Assembly (NCBI RefSeq): GCF_900141715.1
Contig: NZ_FQYK01000002.1
Coordinates: 53,495 to 117,494, forward strand
Direction of reading: 5' to 3'
Origin: Algibacter luteus
GTDB lineage: Bacteria; Bacteroidota; Bacteroidia; Flavobacteriales; Flavobacteriaceae
DNA length: 64,000 nt
Both the position numbers and the translations under genes were made by a program. Positions 34,067 through 43,330 of the stretch are shown piece after piece (the first letter of the stretch is position 1; every line of letters starts with the position of its first letter). Under the pieces are notes generated by a model, which saw only the letters and a program-made list of their open reading frames with translations, made no database searches and was not told where the DNA came from.

Positions 34067-34504
34067 TTATCTCATTTTATCTAGCAGATTACTTAATTGT
34101 TCTGCTTCTTCTTCATTTAAATTTTTTAATAAATCTTTATTTAAATTGTTTGGTATGGATTCTAAAAGTTCCATTCCTTTGTTTATAATTGCAATTTTTA
34201 CAACACGTCTGTCATACTCACAAGGCAGGCGCTCTATATACTGTTTAGCACATAATTTATCCATTAAACGCGTGGCGTTTGGTGCGCGCTCAATCATTCT
34301 ATCTTTAATCACTTGTACATTTAAAGGTTCTTTAGCGCCTTTTAAAATTCTTAGAATATTGTATTGTTGTGGCGAAATCCCGAATGGTTTAAAAAACTCA
34401 TTTTGATGATTCGAAATCCAATTTGCAGTATAAAGTATGTTTAATAAAGCCTTAACCCGATTGTTAACAAACTTTGAATTAATGTCTTTTGATAAATCTC
34501 CCAT
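34067..34504 (-). CDS. MarR-family regulator
   Basis: 145 residues. Winged helix with PLNVQVIKDRMIERAPNATR (recognition helix) and the wing CEYDRRVVKIAIINKG. MarR proteins bind 16-20-base palindromes as dimers and are released by ligands or oxidation. It lies inside the operon it probably controls: a 20-base palindrome overlaps the promoter in front of the first gene. No Cys in the position of OhrR-type sensors was noticed; two Cys residues lie near the recognition region (DKLCAKQYIERLPCEYD). Confidence 0.9.
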   Translation of the reverse strand: MGDLSKDINSKFVNNRVKALLNILYTANWISNHQNEFFKPFGISPQQYNILRILKGAKEPLNVQVIKDRMIERAPNATRLMDKLCAKQYIERLPCEYDRRVVKIAIINKGMELLESIPNNLNKDLLKNLNEEEAEQLSNLLDKMR

Positions 34505-34515
34505 AACTTTAATTA

Positions 34516-34800
34516 TTAGAATAAAACATCAGCATATGCATCATGCTTTTTCTTAAAAACAGCATTGGCAAACGGACAAAGTGGAATTACTTTTAAATGA
34601 TTCGCTCTCAAATACGCAACCGCTGCATCAACTAATTTATAGCCTACACCTTGGCCTTTAAGAGCTTCATTTACTTCGGTATGATCAATAATAATTTTAT
34701 CTGAACCCGCATGTGTATAAGTCATTTCTGCCATTTTCACATTTTTAATAGTGATGAAAAATGTCCCCTTTTCACCAGTATCGGTTTGTTTGATTTCCAT
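34516..34800 (-). CDS. Small GNAT-like acetyltransferase (YjdJ/COG2388 type)
   Basis: 94 residues from ATG 34800, one base after the upstream stop codon; an upstream TTG at 34818 is not needed. It is the minimal GNAT form with HTEVNEALKGQGVGYKLVDA (acetyl-CoA loop) and the terminal VIPLCPFANAVFKKK signature with its Cys. Substrate unknown. Second gene of the redox/MarR operon. Confidence 0.85.
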   Translation of the reverse strand: MEIKQTDTGEKGTFFITIKNVKMAEMTYTHAGSDKIIIDHTEVNEALKGQGVGYKLVDAAVAYLRANHLKVIPLCPFANAVFKKKHDAYADVLF

Positions 34801-34801
34801 T

Positions 34802-35335
34802 TTACAATTGATTTTCAAATTGATTTACGGCCTTACTTAATTTCTCATTCAATTCAGAATTAACAATTTTTCCGTCTTTAAAATTATCTCCAAAAGATGG
34901 CAATGAAAACGTTTCAATGATGTTAGCATCATGATAAGGAAATCTGTTTTTCGCTATTTCTAAAACCGATTGACCACCTCTTCCTCCAGGTGAAGTTGCC
35001 ATTAATAACATAGATTTACCAAAAAATGTTTTGCCTTCAATTCTAGACATCCAGTCAAAAAGATTTTTAAATACCGCTGTGTAAGCACCATTATGTTCTG
35101 CCAACGACAGCAAAATACCGTCCGACTCTCTTATAAGATTCAAAAATTTATGGGCGTTGTCTGGTTGCCCTTTTATTTCAGCTTCTAAATCCACACCAAA
35201 AACTGGTAATTCAAAATTATTTAAATCCAATAAATTCACTTCTGTGTTTTCAAGCAAACTTGAAGCGTAGGTAACTAATTGTTTGTTTATTGAGTTTTGG
35301 CTATTACTACCTGCAAATGCTATTACTTTTTTCAT
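34802..35335 (-). CDS. NAD(P)H-dependent FMN reductase
   Basis: 177 residues, flavodoxin-like fold. FMN phosphate loop GSNSQNSINKQL at the N-terminus, SLAEHNGAYTAVFKNLFDWM around the flavin and TSPGGRGGQSVLE. Family members (azoreductase/chromate reductase type) reduce quinones, azo compounds or flavins with NAD(P)H. First gene of the four-gene operon, with a strong promoter overlapped by a palindrome. Confidence 0.9.
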   Translation of the reverse strand: MKKVIAFAGSNSQNSINKQLVTYASSLLENTEVNLLDLNNFELPVFGVDLEAEIKGQPDNAHKFLNLIRESDGILLSLAEHNGAYTAVFKNLFDWMSRIEGKTFFGKSMLLMATSPGGRGGQSVLEIAKNRFPYHDANIIETFSLPSFGDNFKDGKIVNSELNEKLSKAVNQFENQL

Positions 35336-35356
35336 AGATTATTTTTTTTAATAGTT

Positions 35357-35387
35357 CAAATTTACAACAAATATTTTTAGTTTCCAA
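35357..35387 (-). promoter_or_regulatory. Promoter of the FMN reductase-GNAT-MarR-pirin operon
   Basis: On the minus strand, TTG (35387-35385), a 20-base spacer and TAAATTTG (35364-35357), a full match to the Bacteroidota consensus, 22 bases before the start codon. Confidence 0.75.
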
Positions 35388-35396
35388 GGAAACTAA
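35377..35396. promoter_or_regulatory. Palindromic operator, probably for the MarR protein
   Basis: TTAGTTTCC-AA-GGAAACTAA: two 9-base arms around a 2-base centre. The -33 TTG of the operon promoter lies at its centre, so a bound dimer would block RNA polymerase. Size and symmetry fit MarR sites. Confidence 0.7.
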
Positions 35397-35481
35397 TTCC
35401 ATGTAAAATAATTTATGATTTCATTAACAAAGCATTTAAAATTTTTTAAACTTTTGTACATTAGCAACAAACTATAGCTAC

Positions 35482-37125
35482 ATGGATATTAACTTCAATA
35501 AAAACGAAGATTACAATAAACTCTTAGTATCAGAACTCCAAAAACGATTCGCGAAAGTAAGCTTAGGCGGTGGAAAAAAAAGAATAGAAAAACTACACGC
35601 TAAGGGAAAAATGACAGCAAGAGAACGTATTGATTACTTGCTAGATCCTAAAGCAAATTCTATTGAAATTGCTGCCTTTGCAGGCGAAGACATGTACGAA
35701 GAACACGGTGGATGCCCTTCAGGCGGTGTAGTAGTTAAAATTGGTTACGTAAAAGGCAAACAATGCATTGTAGTAGCAAACGACGCAACCGTAAAAGCTG
35801 GTGCATGGTTTCCTATTACAGGTAAAAAGAATTTAAGAGCCCAAGAAATAGCTATAGAAAACAGGTTGCCAATAATATATTTAGTGGATTCTGCTGGTGT
35901 TTACCTTCCTATGCAAGACGAAATTTTTCCAGACAAAGAACATTTTGGACGAATTTTTAGAAATAATGCCATTATGAGCAGTATGGGCATAACCCAAATT
36001 GCTGCGGTTATGGGAAGCTGTGTAGCGGGTGGTGCTTACCTCCCTATTATGAGCGATGAGGCTTTAATTGTAGATAAAACCGGAAGCATTTTTCTTGCCG
36101 GAAGTTATTTAGTAAAAGCTGCTATTGGTGAAACTATTGATAATGAAACTCTAGGTGGGGCGACGACACATTGCGAAATTAGTGGGGTTACCGATTATAA
36201 AGCCAAAGATGATGCCGATGCCTTAGACACCATAAAGAACATTATTGATAAAATTGGTGATTACGATAAAGCAGGATTTAATCGCTCAGATGCTAAAAAG
36301 CCAAAAGAAAAACCTGAAGATATTTTTGGTATTGTCCCAAAATCTCGAGCTGATCAATATGATATGTATGACATTATTAAGCGCTTGGTAGACAACTCTG
36401 AATTTGATGAATATAAGGCGGGATATGGTCAAACCATTATAACTTGTTACGCCAGAATAGATGGTTGGGCGGTTGGAATTGTTGCCAACCAACGTAAATT
36501 AGTAAAAACAACTGGCTCTAAAACAAAACCCAAAGAAATGCAATTTGGCGGGGTAATTTATAATGACTCTGCAGATAAAGCCACACGTTTTATTGCGAAT
36601 TGTAACCAAAAGAAAATACCGTTGGTTTTTTTACAGGATGTTACAGGTTTTATGGTGGGAAGCAAAAGTGAACACGGAGGCATTATAAAGGATGGTGCTA
36701 AAATGGTAAATGCCGTTAGCAATTCGGTTGTTCCAAAATTCACTGTAATAATTGGTAATAGTTACGGTGCAGGAAACTATGCTATGTGTGGTAAGGCATA
36801 CGACCCCAGATTAATTGTTGCATGGCCAAGTGCAGAACTTGCCGTAATGAGTGGAAACTCTGCAGCTAAAGTTTTGCTGCAAATTGAAAAGGCTTCTTTA
36901 GAAAAACAAGGTGAAAAAATAACACCAGAAAAAGAGGAAGAATTGTTCAATAAAATTAAAGACAGATACGACAATCAAGTTTCACCTTATTACGCTGCAG
37001 CTAGAATTTGGACAGACGCTATTATCAACCCATTGGATACTAGAACGTGGATAAGCATGGGTATTGAAGCTGCTAACCACGCACCTATTGAAAAGAAATT
37101 TAACATGGGTGTGCTTCAAGTTTAA
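35482..37125 (+). CDS. Acyl-CoA carboxylase beta (carboxyltransferase) subunit, methylcrotonyl-CoA type
   Basis: 547 residues with two crotonase-like halves. Conserved parts: HAKGKMTARERIDYLLD, VVANDATVKAGAWFP, VDSAGVYLPMQDEIFPD, GSCVAGGAYLPIMSDE, FMVGSKSEHGGIIKDGAKMV and the MCC-type NSYGAGNYAMCGKAY. The last motif favours 3-methylcrotonyl-CoA carboxylase (leucine breakdown) over propionyl-CoA carboxylase. The biotin-carrying alpha subunit is not in the window. Divergent from the MarR operon. Confidence 0.88.
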   Translation: MDINFNKNEDYNKLLVSELQKRFAKVSLGGGKKRIEKLHAKGKMTARERIDYLLDPKANSIEIAAFAGEDMYEEHGGCPSGGVVVKIGYVKGKQCIVVANDATVKAGAWFPITGKKNLRAQEIAIENRLPIIYLVDSAGVYLPMQDEIFPDKEHFGRIFRNNAIMSSMGITQIAAVMGSCVAGGAYLPIMSDEALIVDKTGSIFLAGSYLVKAAIGETIDNETLGGATTHCEISGVTDYKAKDDADALDTIKNIIDKIGDYDKAGFNRSDAKKPKEKPEDIFGIVPKSRADQYDMYDIIKRLVDNSEFDEYKAGYGQTIITCYARIDGWAVGIVANQRKLVKTTGSKTKPKEMQFGGVIYNDSADKATRFIANCNQKKIPLVFLQDVTGFMVGSKSEHGGIIKDGAKMVNAVSNSVVPKFTVIIGNSYGAGNYAMCGKAYDPRLIVAWPSAELAVMSGNSAAKVLLQIEKASLEKQGEKITPEKEEELFNKIKDRYDNQVSPYYAAARIWTDAIINPLDTRTWISMGIEAANHAPIEKKFNMGVLQV

Positions 37126-37182
37126 TTTCTATTTACAATTAAATTTTCGTATCTTATTGTTTGAATATCAACAATATAAACT

Positions 37183-37605
37183 ATGGAAACGATAAAAACA
37201 CTCAATAAATGGGCAAACAAACACACCTATTTGCCTATTGATTTGCTGCGCATTGCTTTAGGCGTCTTCTTGTTTTTAAAAGGCATTGATTTTATGGCAA
37301 ACAGCGCAATGCTCATGGAACTATTTAAACCAATGCAGAATATGGCAGGTGGCATGATGATGGTACACTATGTAGCTCCAGCTCATTTTATTGGCGGTAT
37401 GCTGATTGCATTTGGACTTCTAACCCGTTGGGCTATTTTGGCGCAGTTACCTATTTTAATTGGCGCAATAGTTATTAATTTTGTGGGTGAAATGAATTCG
37501 AGTAACTTAACCTTAGCGTTAATTACGCTATTAGTATGCGCTTTTTTTCTAGTATATGGATCAGGAAAACGTTCATTAGATTATTATTTTAAAATGCAAC
37601 AGTAA
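37183..37605 (+). CDS. DoxX-family membrane protein
   Basis: 140 residues, four hydrophobic helices (LRIALGVFLFLKGIDF, HFIGGMLIAFGLLTRWAIL, ILIGAIVINFV, LALITLLVCAFFLVYG). The DoxX arrangement is clear; function in the family is mostly undefined, with some members linked to redox or quinone chemistry. 57 bases after the carboxyltransferase and before a strong terminator, so perhaps co-transcribed. Confidence 0.8.
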   Translation: METIKTLNKWANKHTYLPIDLLRIALGVFLFLKGIDFMANSAMLMELFKPMQNMAGGMMMVHYVAPAHFIGGMLIAFGLLTRWAILAQLPILIGAIVINFVGEMNSSNLTLALITLLVCAFFLVYGSGKRSLDYYFKMQQ

Positions 37606-37645
37606 AAAAAAGGTGTTTCTAAAACCGAATAGAAACACCTTTTTT
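37604..37645. terminator. Bidirectional terminator
   Basis: AAGGTGTTTCTA and TAGAAACACCTT form a perfect 12-base core with A-run and T-run extending the stem, between doxX-like and the convergent sppA. Confidence 0.9.
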
Positions 37646-37660
37646 GATAATTTTTTTGAT

Positions 37661-39424
37661 TTATTTTATCTCGGTACTAAAAGGGAACAACAACTGAACA
37701 CCTTTTTTCTGTGATAATCTTTTTAATTCTTTGAGCATTTTGTAGTTTTCTTCTCCTAGCTCTTCAGTCATAATAGTTTCTTTGGTTTTAGCTATTCCTA
37801 AATCTTGAAGCATCTTTTCAAGGCTTTTTTCAAAAACTGGAAATTCTCTTATTTGATATTCTTGAATTTCGGCCGCTTCTGCAGCTCGCTGTAATGCCAG
37901 ATCTAAGCCTCCTAATTCATCTACTAAACCATTTTTTAAAGCATCAGTTCCTGTCCATACACGACCTTGGGCAATATTTTCAACTTGTTCTCTTGATAAA
38001 TTTCTGCCTTCAGCAACACGTCTTGAAAACAAATCATAAATATCTAAAATACCTTCCTTTATGAATTCACGTTGATTATCATTCAAGGGTTCGAAAAAAC
38101 TATAGGTTACTGCATTTTTGTTTGTAGCAACCTGTTCTGCATTAATACCGATATTATCTGCTAAATTCTTTCCGTTGGGTAACATTCCAAAAACCCCAAT
38201 ACTTCCAGTAATGGTAGTTGGTTCTGCAATAATTTTATCTGCATTTGATGCAATATAATATCCGCCAGAAGCCGCTAAATCACCCATAGAAACAATCACA
38301 GGTTTTACTTTTTTAGTGAGCTCTATTTCTCGCCAAATTAATTCACTTGCCAAAGCACTTCCTCCTGGTGAATTTACTCTAATTACAATTGACTTAATTT
38401 TATCATCATTTCTCGCCTTTTCTAAAGATTTATTAATGGTTCCCTGCCCTATTATACCTTTTTCTCCTTCACCATACATGATATCGCCTTCTGCATAAAT
38501 TACGGCTATTCTATTTTTACTATAATTTGCGTTTATTTTTTTTGATGCATACTCAGAATAATCTGCAACATTAATAACATTTAAATCTTTATTAGGTTTA
38601 AGTTTTAAAGCGTGCTTCATCCCTTTAACATATTCATCATGATATGCTATTTTATCAATTAAATTTGATGTTTTAGCCATTTGAGGTGTTCTAGCTAATA
38701 AACTATCTGCAATATTATTTAATCTCGCGGTTGTTATATTTCTACTTAATGAAATATCCTGTTTTATTTCATTCCAAAGTGAGTTTAAATACACTAAAAT
38801 TTGCTCTCTATTTTCCGCACTCATTTCGTTAGCTATATAAGGCTCAACCGCACTTTTATATTTCCCTAACCTAACAACTTCCATTTTAAATCCAGACTTA
38901 TCTTGAAAGTCTTTAAAATACAATCGCTCTGTGTACAATCCTTTAAAATCTAAAAATCCAACAGGGTTGATAAAAATAGTGTCCGCTACAGAACTTAAAT
39001 AGTAATCTTTTTGGGAATATATATCCCCGTAAGCCACTACAAACTTACCTGAAGCCTTAAATTTATTTAATGCTCCACGTAATGCTTTTGTTTGTGAAAT
39101 ACCTGCGTTTATGAAATTATTATCAATTGAAATGCCTTTGATTTTGTCGTCTGTTTCAGCATATTTTATGGCATCAATGATATTAAAAAGTCCATTTTTT
39201 TCATCTTCGTTTAGAAACGGATAATCTGTGAACTCCGTTTTTCCCGCATAATCATATATTGGAAAATCTAACTTTAATTCTAAAACAGAATTAGGTTTTA
39301 CTTGAACCACATCATCAGAACCCGACCCTATTAGCATACCCAAAAGAATTAACCCAAAAAAACAGATTAATAAGAATACAAAAATGCCCGTAACGGTTGA
39401 AAGTACACGCTTTAAAAAACTCAT
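37661..39424 (-). CDS. sppA: Signal peptide peptidase SppA, 67K type
   Basis: 587 residues (E. coli 618). N-terminal membrane anchor at about 11-33, then two ClpP-like halves. Catalytic Lys190 in LGKYKSAVEP and Ser386 in GDLAASGGYYIA match the Ser-Lys dyad of E. coli SppA. It degrades remnant signal peptides in the membrane, and in Bacteroidota probably helps quality control of exported proteins. 40 bases downstream of menE on the same strand; may read through from the menaquinone run. Confidence 0.93.
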   Translation of the reverse strand: MSFLKRVLSTVTGIFVFLLICFFGLILLGMLIGSGSDDVVQVKPNSVLELKLDFPIYDYAGKTEFTDYPFLNEDEKNGLFNIIDAIKYAETDDKIKGISIDNNFINAGISQTKALRGALNKFKASGKFVVAYGDIYSQKDYYLSSVADTIFINPVGFLDFKGLYTERLYFKDFQDKSGFKMEVVRLGKYKSAVEPYIANEMSAENREQILVYLNSLWNEIKQDISLSRNITTARLNNIADSLLARTPQMAKTSNLIDKIAYHDEYVKGMKHALKLKPNKDLNVINVADYSEYASKKINANYSKNRIAVIYAEGDIMYGEGEKGIIGQGTINKSLEKARNDDKIKSIVIRVNSPGGSALASELIWREIELTKKVKPVIVSMGDLAASGGYYIASNADKIIAEPTTITGSIGVFGMLPNGKNLADNIGINAEQVATNKNAVTYSFFEPLNDNQREFIKEGILDIYDLFSRRVAEGRNLSREQVENIAQGRVWTGTDALKNGLVDELGGLDLALQRAAEAAEIQEYQIREFPVFEKSLEKMLQDLGIAKTKETIMTEELGEENYKMLKELKRLSQKKGVQLLFPFSTEIK

Positions 39425-39464
39425 AGCTATTATTTTAAAAGGAGATTAATCAATAAAAACACAA

Positions 39465-40535
39465 CTAAACAAGATTGAGCATTTCTAAGGTTTTTTTACG
39501 ATGAATTTTTCCGGATGTTGTTTCTTTAAATTTAGATAAATTATAAACCGCTTTGGGTTTTTCGTACTTATCTAATCCTTCAAAAACATTAGCATCTAAA
39601 GTGTTTTTATCACTTTCAACAATTAAAACAAGTTTTTCTCCTAAAGTATCGTCTGGCACAGAAGTTATAAAAAATTCTTCCGGAATTTTATCTTGAAGTT
39701 TACTTTCAATTTGTTCCGGAAATAATTTAATTCCACCCGAATTTACCACATTATCGTACCTACCTAACCATTCAAAACTTGTTTTTGAAATTAGATTAAC
39801 AATATCGTTAGTTACAATTTTTTGATCTGATAATTTAGGCGCATCAATGACTAAGCAACCTCGTTCGTCTTGCGAAACAGTTATTTCTGGCAAAGTTGTG
39901 AAATACTTTTCTTCTTCGCCATCAAAATTATTCAGCTTCTTAACGGCCACATGTGAAACCGTTTCTGTCATCCCATAAGTTTCGTATACATGAGGTTTTT
40001 TATCCTTAATTAACTCTACTATAGCCTTTGATACGCGTCCGCCTCCAACAATTACCGTTTTAATATTTTTAAAATACTTAGCGAAATTTTTAAGTTGCAT
40101 TGGTGTAAATGCACAAAATTTATAATCTTTCTCGTAATCAATAAGAGGTAGTGCAGCAGGTTCAACCATATCTAATTCTAAACCTAAAATAATGGCTCTA
40201 ACAATCATCATTTTACCTGCGATAAAATTTGATGGCAAACAATGTAAAACTTTACTCCCTGGTTTTAAATCAAAAAAATCTCCAGTAGCCAGAGCAGAAT
40301 TAACCATGGCTTGTTTTTTTATTTTCAACTTTTTAGGTCTGCCTGTTGATCCCGATGTTTTAACAATAACATAATCTTTATTATCCAACCAATCAAGTAA
40401 AAAGTTACCTAATTCTTGCTGGTAAGGCATCCCTTCTTTTACGTAGCTATAAGCTACTTCCATAAGGTCTTCGTGATTATAGCTAACATTGTCTAGCATA
40501 AATCTTAAATGGACATTGGTGTAATTTGGTGTCAT
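39465..40535 (-). CDS. menE: o-Succinylbenzoate-CoA ligase, short form
   Basis: 356 residues, shorter than the usual 450 because the N-terminal part is reduced. AMP-forming ligase motifs: VKTSGSTGRPKKLKI (P-loop), YETYGMTETVSHV, LGRYDNVVNSGGIKLFPEQIE and a C-terminal Lys in TTSGKIHRKK. It activates o-succinylbenzoate with CoA in menaquinone synthesis. The identification leans on the menB-menA-menC context. Confidence 0.85.
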   Translation of the reverse strand: MTPNYTNVHLRFMLDNVSYNHEDLMEVAYSYVKEGMPYQQELGNFLLDWLDNKDYVIVKTSGSTGRPKKLKIKKQAMVNSALATGDFFDLKPGSKVLHCLPSNFIAGKMMIVRAIILGLELDMVEPAALPLIDYEKDYKFCAFTPMQLKNFAKYFKNIKTVIVGGGRVSKAIVELIKDKKPHVYETYGMTETVSHVAVKKLNNFDGEEEKYFTTLPEITVSQDERGCLVIDAPKLSDQKIVTNDIVNLISKTSFEWLGRYDNVVNSGGIKLFPEQIESKLQDKIPEEFFITSVPDDTLGEKLVLIVESDKNTLDANVFEGLDKYEKPKAVYNLSKFKETTSGKIHRKKTLEMLNLV

Positions 40536-40539
40536 ATAT

Positions 40540-41499
40540 TTATTCTAAAATTTTATAATCTTCTTTTGGCGGTTCAATAACCTGTCCTATTAATTTATCT
40601 TTCCAATTATTCCATTTATATCGCTTGGCAAGAATAAAAAGAAGGATTGGAAATACAACTAAAACGGGTACAAATATTTCGGTAAAACCCATATCTGAAG
40701 GATCGGATAAATCTTTAAAAACTGAATGCGTTTGAAAAGCAGTCCAGTTTGCGGTAACTAAAAGTGCTGTAAATAAGTTGTTGGCAGCATGAAATCCCAA
40801 TGCCAATTCTAAACCATCGTCCATTAAGGTAATAATTCCTAAAAACAACCCCGTTCCTATATAATAAACCATAATAATATAACCCAGTTTCTCAACTTCA
40901 GGATTAGCAATATGTAACAAGCCAAATACCACAGATGTTATTATTAAAGGTACCCATTTATTTTTTGCCAAAACACCTAGGCCTTGCATTAGATATCCTC
41001 TAAACAAATACTCTTCAAAACTAGTTTGTAACGGTATTAATATAATGGCAATTACACAAAGTATTATAAAAGGCATTAATTTAAAATTCCATTGATAATC
41101 TTCCGGAGATATAAAGTAATCAATAAGTACAAAGCTACTTGACACTACGCCCCATAAAAAAAAGATAAACCAAAAGCGTTTCCAATCTATTTTCTTTCTA
41201 GTTGTAGTGAATATTTTAATAGTCTGATTGTGCAAAAATTTAACAACCAAAAGTAATGCTAAAAGACCACCAGCAAAAGGCAATAAAACAAACACTAAGT
41301 TTAAATTAGGTTCGAAAATACTCATGATGTAACTACTATCGGACATTCGAGACAAATCCAAATTACCATTAGCAGTTTCAATGCCAATTGCAATCATATG
41401 AGGAAATGAAAAAATTACTACGCCAAAAATAGCTATAACAACACCTATAATGTATCGCCAAAATTCATGTAAACCCTTGAAGGCTTGAGCTATGTACAT
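40540..41499 (-). CDS. CPBP (Abi)-family intramembrane metalloprotease
   Basis: 319 residues, about eight transmembrane helices. The three CPBP motifs are present: EEYLFRGYLMQG (EExxxR), FGLLHIAN (FxxxH) and GFHAANN (HxxxN). Substrate unknown. Located between menC (3-base gap) and menE (4-base gap), so it is part of the menaquinone transcript; whether it has a role there or is only carried along is open. Confidence 0.88.
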   Translation of the reverse strand: MYIAQAFKGLHEFWRYIIGVVIAIFGVVIFSFPHMIAIGIETANGNLDLSRMSDSSYIMSIFEPNLNLVFVLLPFAGGLLALLLVVKFLHNQTIKIFTTTRKKIDWKRFWFIFFLWGVVSSSFVLIDYFISPEDYQWNFKLMPFIILCVIAIILIPLQTSFEEYLFRGYLMQGLGVLAKNKWVPLIITSVVFGLLHIANPEVEKLGYIIMVYYIGTGLFLGIITLMDDGLELALGFHAANNLFTALLVTANWTAFQTHSVFKDLSDPSDMGFTEIFVPVLVVFPILLFILAKRYKWNNWKDKLIGQVIEPPKEDYKILE

Positions 41500-41502
41500 A
41501 TC

Positions 41503-42540
41503 TTATAAATTAAATTCCCAATTACGCTTATTATTGTATTGCAATTTACCATTTTTTACTTGCAATGGACTGTCAAAATTGTTGGTAAATAAACTTCCTG
41601 TGCCTAATCCTTGAGGCATCTTACTATTTTTAGTATATGTATATTGTGCAATGGCATTTAATCCTATATTACTTTCTAAGGCACTTGTAATCCACCAACC
41701 AATATTTAGATCTTCGGCTAGATCAATCCAACTATCACTTCCATAAAACCCGCCAACTAAACTTGGTTTTAAGATGATATACTGCGGCTTTATTGTTTGT
41801 AACAATTTTTTCTTTTTTGTTACTGAAAAAACTCCAATTAATTCTTCATCTAAAGCAATTGGTAAAGGTGTTTGGTCACACAACTTAGCCATAGTTTCAA
41901 TTTGCCCTTGTTTTATGGGTTGTTCTATAGAGTGCAAATCTAAATCAGACAGGATTTTAAGCTTTTCTAATGCCTCTTCTGGGTGAAATGCGCCGTTGGC
42001 ATCAACACGCAATTCTATATCTTTTGAAGTGAATTGTTTTCTTATCGATTTTAAAAGCGCAATTTCCGTTTGAAAATCGATAGCTCCAATTTTCATTTTT
42101 ATACAGTTGAAACCGGATTTTATTTTTTCTTGAATTTGAGATTTCATGAATGCTTCAGAGCCCATCCATATTAATCCATTAATTGCAATAGCATCCTCAT
42201 TTTCTGTGAATTTTGAAGAAAAAAGCACGAAGGGATTACTACTTTCTAAAGATTTGAAAGCTGTTTCTAAACCAAACTGAATACTAGGAAACTCAATCAA
42301 CTCATCTAACAAAAGGTCTAACCCTAAATTAATATTAGCGCAAACCCATTTTAGTTTTTCTTCGTAATCTGGTTTGTCATCAAATGATAAACCCCTGAAA
42401 AGTCCACATTCACCAATCCCTCTATGTTTATTTTTTTCTAATATTAAAAACCAAGTTTCTTTCGTTTTTAAAATCCCACGCGAAGTTCCGCTTGCTTGCT
42501 TAAAATTTAATAAATATGGTTTGTAGGACGCATGTATCAT
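41503..42540 (-). CDS. menC: o-Succinylbenzoate synthase
   Basis: 345 residues of the enolase superfamily. Capping domain at about 1-115, barrel with CIKMKIGA (catalytic Lys), LRVDANGAF (metal Asp), LHSIEQPI (Glu), PIALDEEL and YIILKPSLVGG (second Lys). It dehydrates SHCHC to o-succinylbenzoate. It abuts the metal-dependent hydrolase gene without a gap. Confidence 0.9.
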   Translation of the reverse strand: MIHASYKPYLLNFKQASGTSRGILKTKETWFLILEKNKHRGIGECGLFRGLSFDDKPDYEEKLKWVCANINLGLDLLLDELIEFPSIQFGLETAFKSLESSNPFVLFSSKFTENEDAIAINGLIWMGSEAFMKSQIQEKIKSGFNCIKMKIGAIDFQTEIALLKSIRKQFTSKDIELRVDANGAFHPEEALEKLKILSDLDLHSIEQPIKQGQIETMAKLCDQTPLPIALDEELIGVFSVTKKKKLLQTIKPQYIILKPSLVGGFYGSDSWIDLAEDLNIGWWITSALESNIGLNAIAQYTYTKNSKMPQGLGTGSLFTNNFDSPLQVKNGKLQYNNKRNWEFNL

Positions 42541-43218
42541 TTACAATTCAATAAATTCTCCAATTTCAAGTAGCATTAAATCTTTATCTTTTTCGAAGAA
42601 TTTTCGTTTGGCATCTTCATGGTCAATTTCAATATATCCAAAAGTATCATAATGATAGCCCAATACTTTATCGCACTCAACAAAATCGCTTGCTAAAATG
42701 GCATCTTCAATACCCATTGTAAAATTATCTCCTATAGGTAAAATAGCCAAATCCAATTTAGTTTGAAGTGGAATTAACTTCATATCAAAAGTTAAAGCTG
42801 TATCTCCGGCTATGTAGATATTTTTGTGTTCGCCTTCTATAACAAACCCCCCTGGTTGCCCGCCATAACTGCCATCGGGAAATGAAGACGTATGAATGGC
42901 ATTCACATACTTTACGGTACCAAACTCAAAATCCCATTTACCCCCATGATTCATTGGGTGCCCCTCAATACCAAGTTCACCATAATGGGTAACAATTTCA
43001 AAATTCGAAACCACTATAGCTCCTGTTCTTTTAGCAATAACTTCTACATCTGCAATATGATCCTGATGCGCATGTGTTAGCAAAATATAATCAGCTTTTA
43101 ACGTATTTATATCAATATGTGATGCTTTTTCATTTGGAGAAATAAATGGATCCACAAGAATATTGATGTCTTTTATTTGAATACCTAAACTAGCATGACC
43201 GTAAAAAGTAATTTTCAT
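42541..43218 (-). CDS. Metal-dependent hydrolase of the beta-lactamase fold (UPF0173/YtkL type)
   Basis: 225 residues from ATG 43218 (MKITFYGHASL); an upstream TTG at 43227 adds only three residues. Metal motif LLTHAHQDHIAD, later GHPMNHGGKWDFE, YIAGDTALTFD and GYHYDTFGYIEID. Catalytic substrate of the group is unknown. It sits between menA and menC in a menaquinone run that lacks a visible menH; a link to that missing step is only a guess. Confidence 0.85.
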   Translation of the reverse strand: MKITFYGHASLGIQIKDINILVDPFISPNEKASHIDINTLKADYILLTHAHQDHIADVEVIAKRTGAIVVSNFEIVTHYGELGIEGHPMNHGGKWDFEFGTVKYVNAIHTSSFPDGSYGGQPGGFVIEGEHKNIYIAGDTALTFDMKLIPLQTKLDLAILPIGDNFTMGIEDAILASDFVECDKVLGYHYDTFGYIEIDHEDAKRKFFEKDKDLMLLEIGEFIEL

Positions 43219-43330
43219 AGAAATCAATTTTATTTTTCAATGATGATGTTTTAATATTTCAGTCTTAACACAAACATTTGATATACATCTTCTCATTGAG
43301 AAAATTAGAATTTTTAGATTATTAAAAGTA

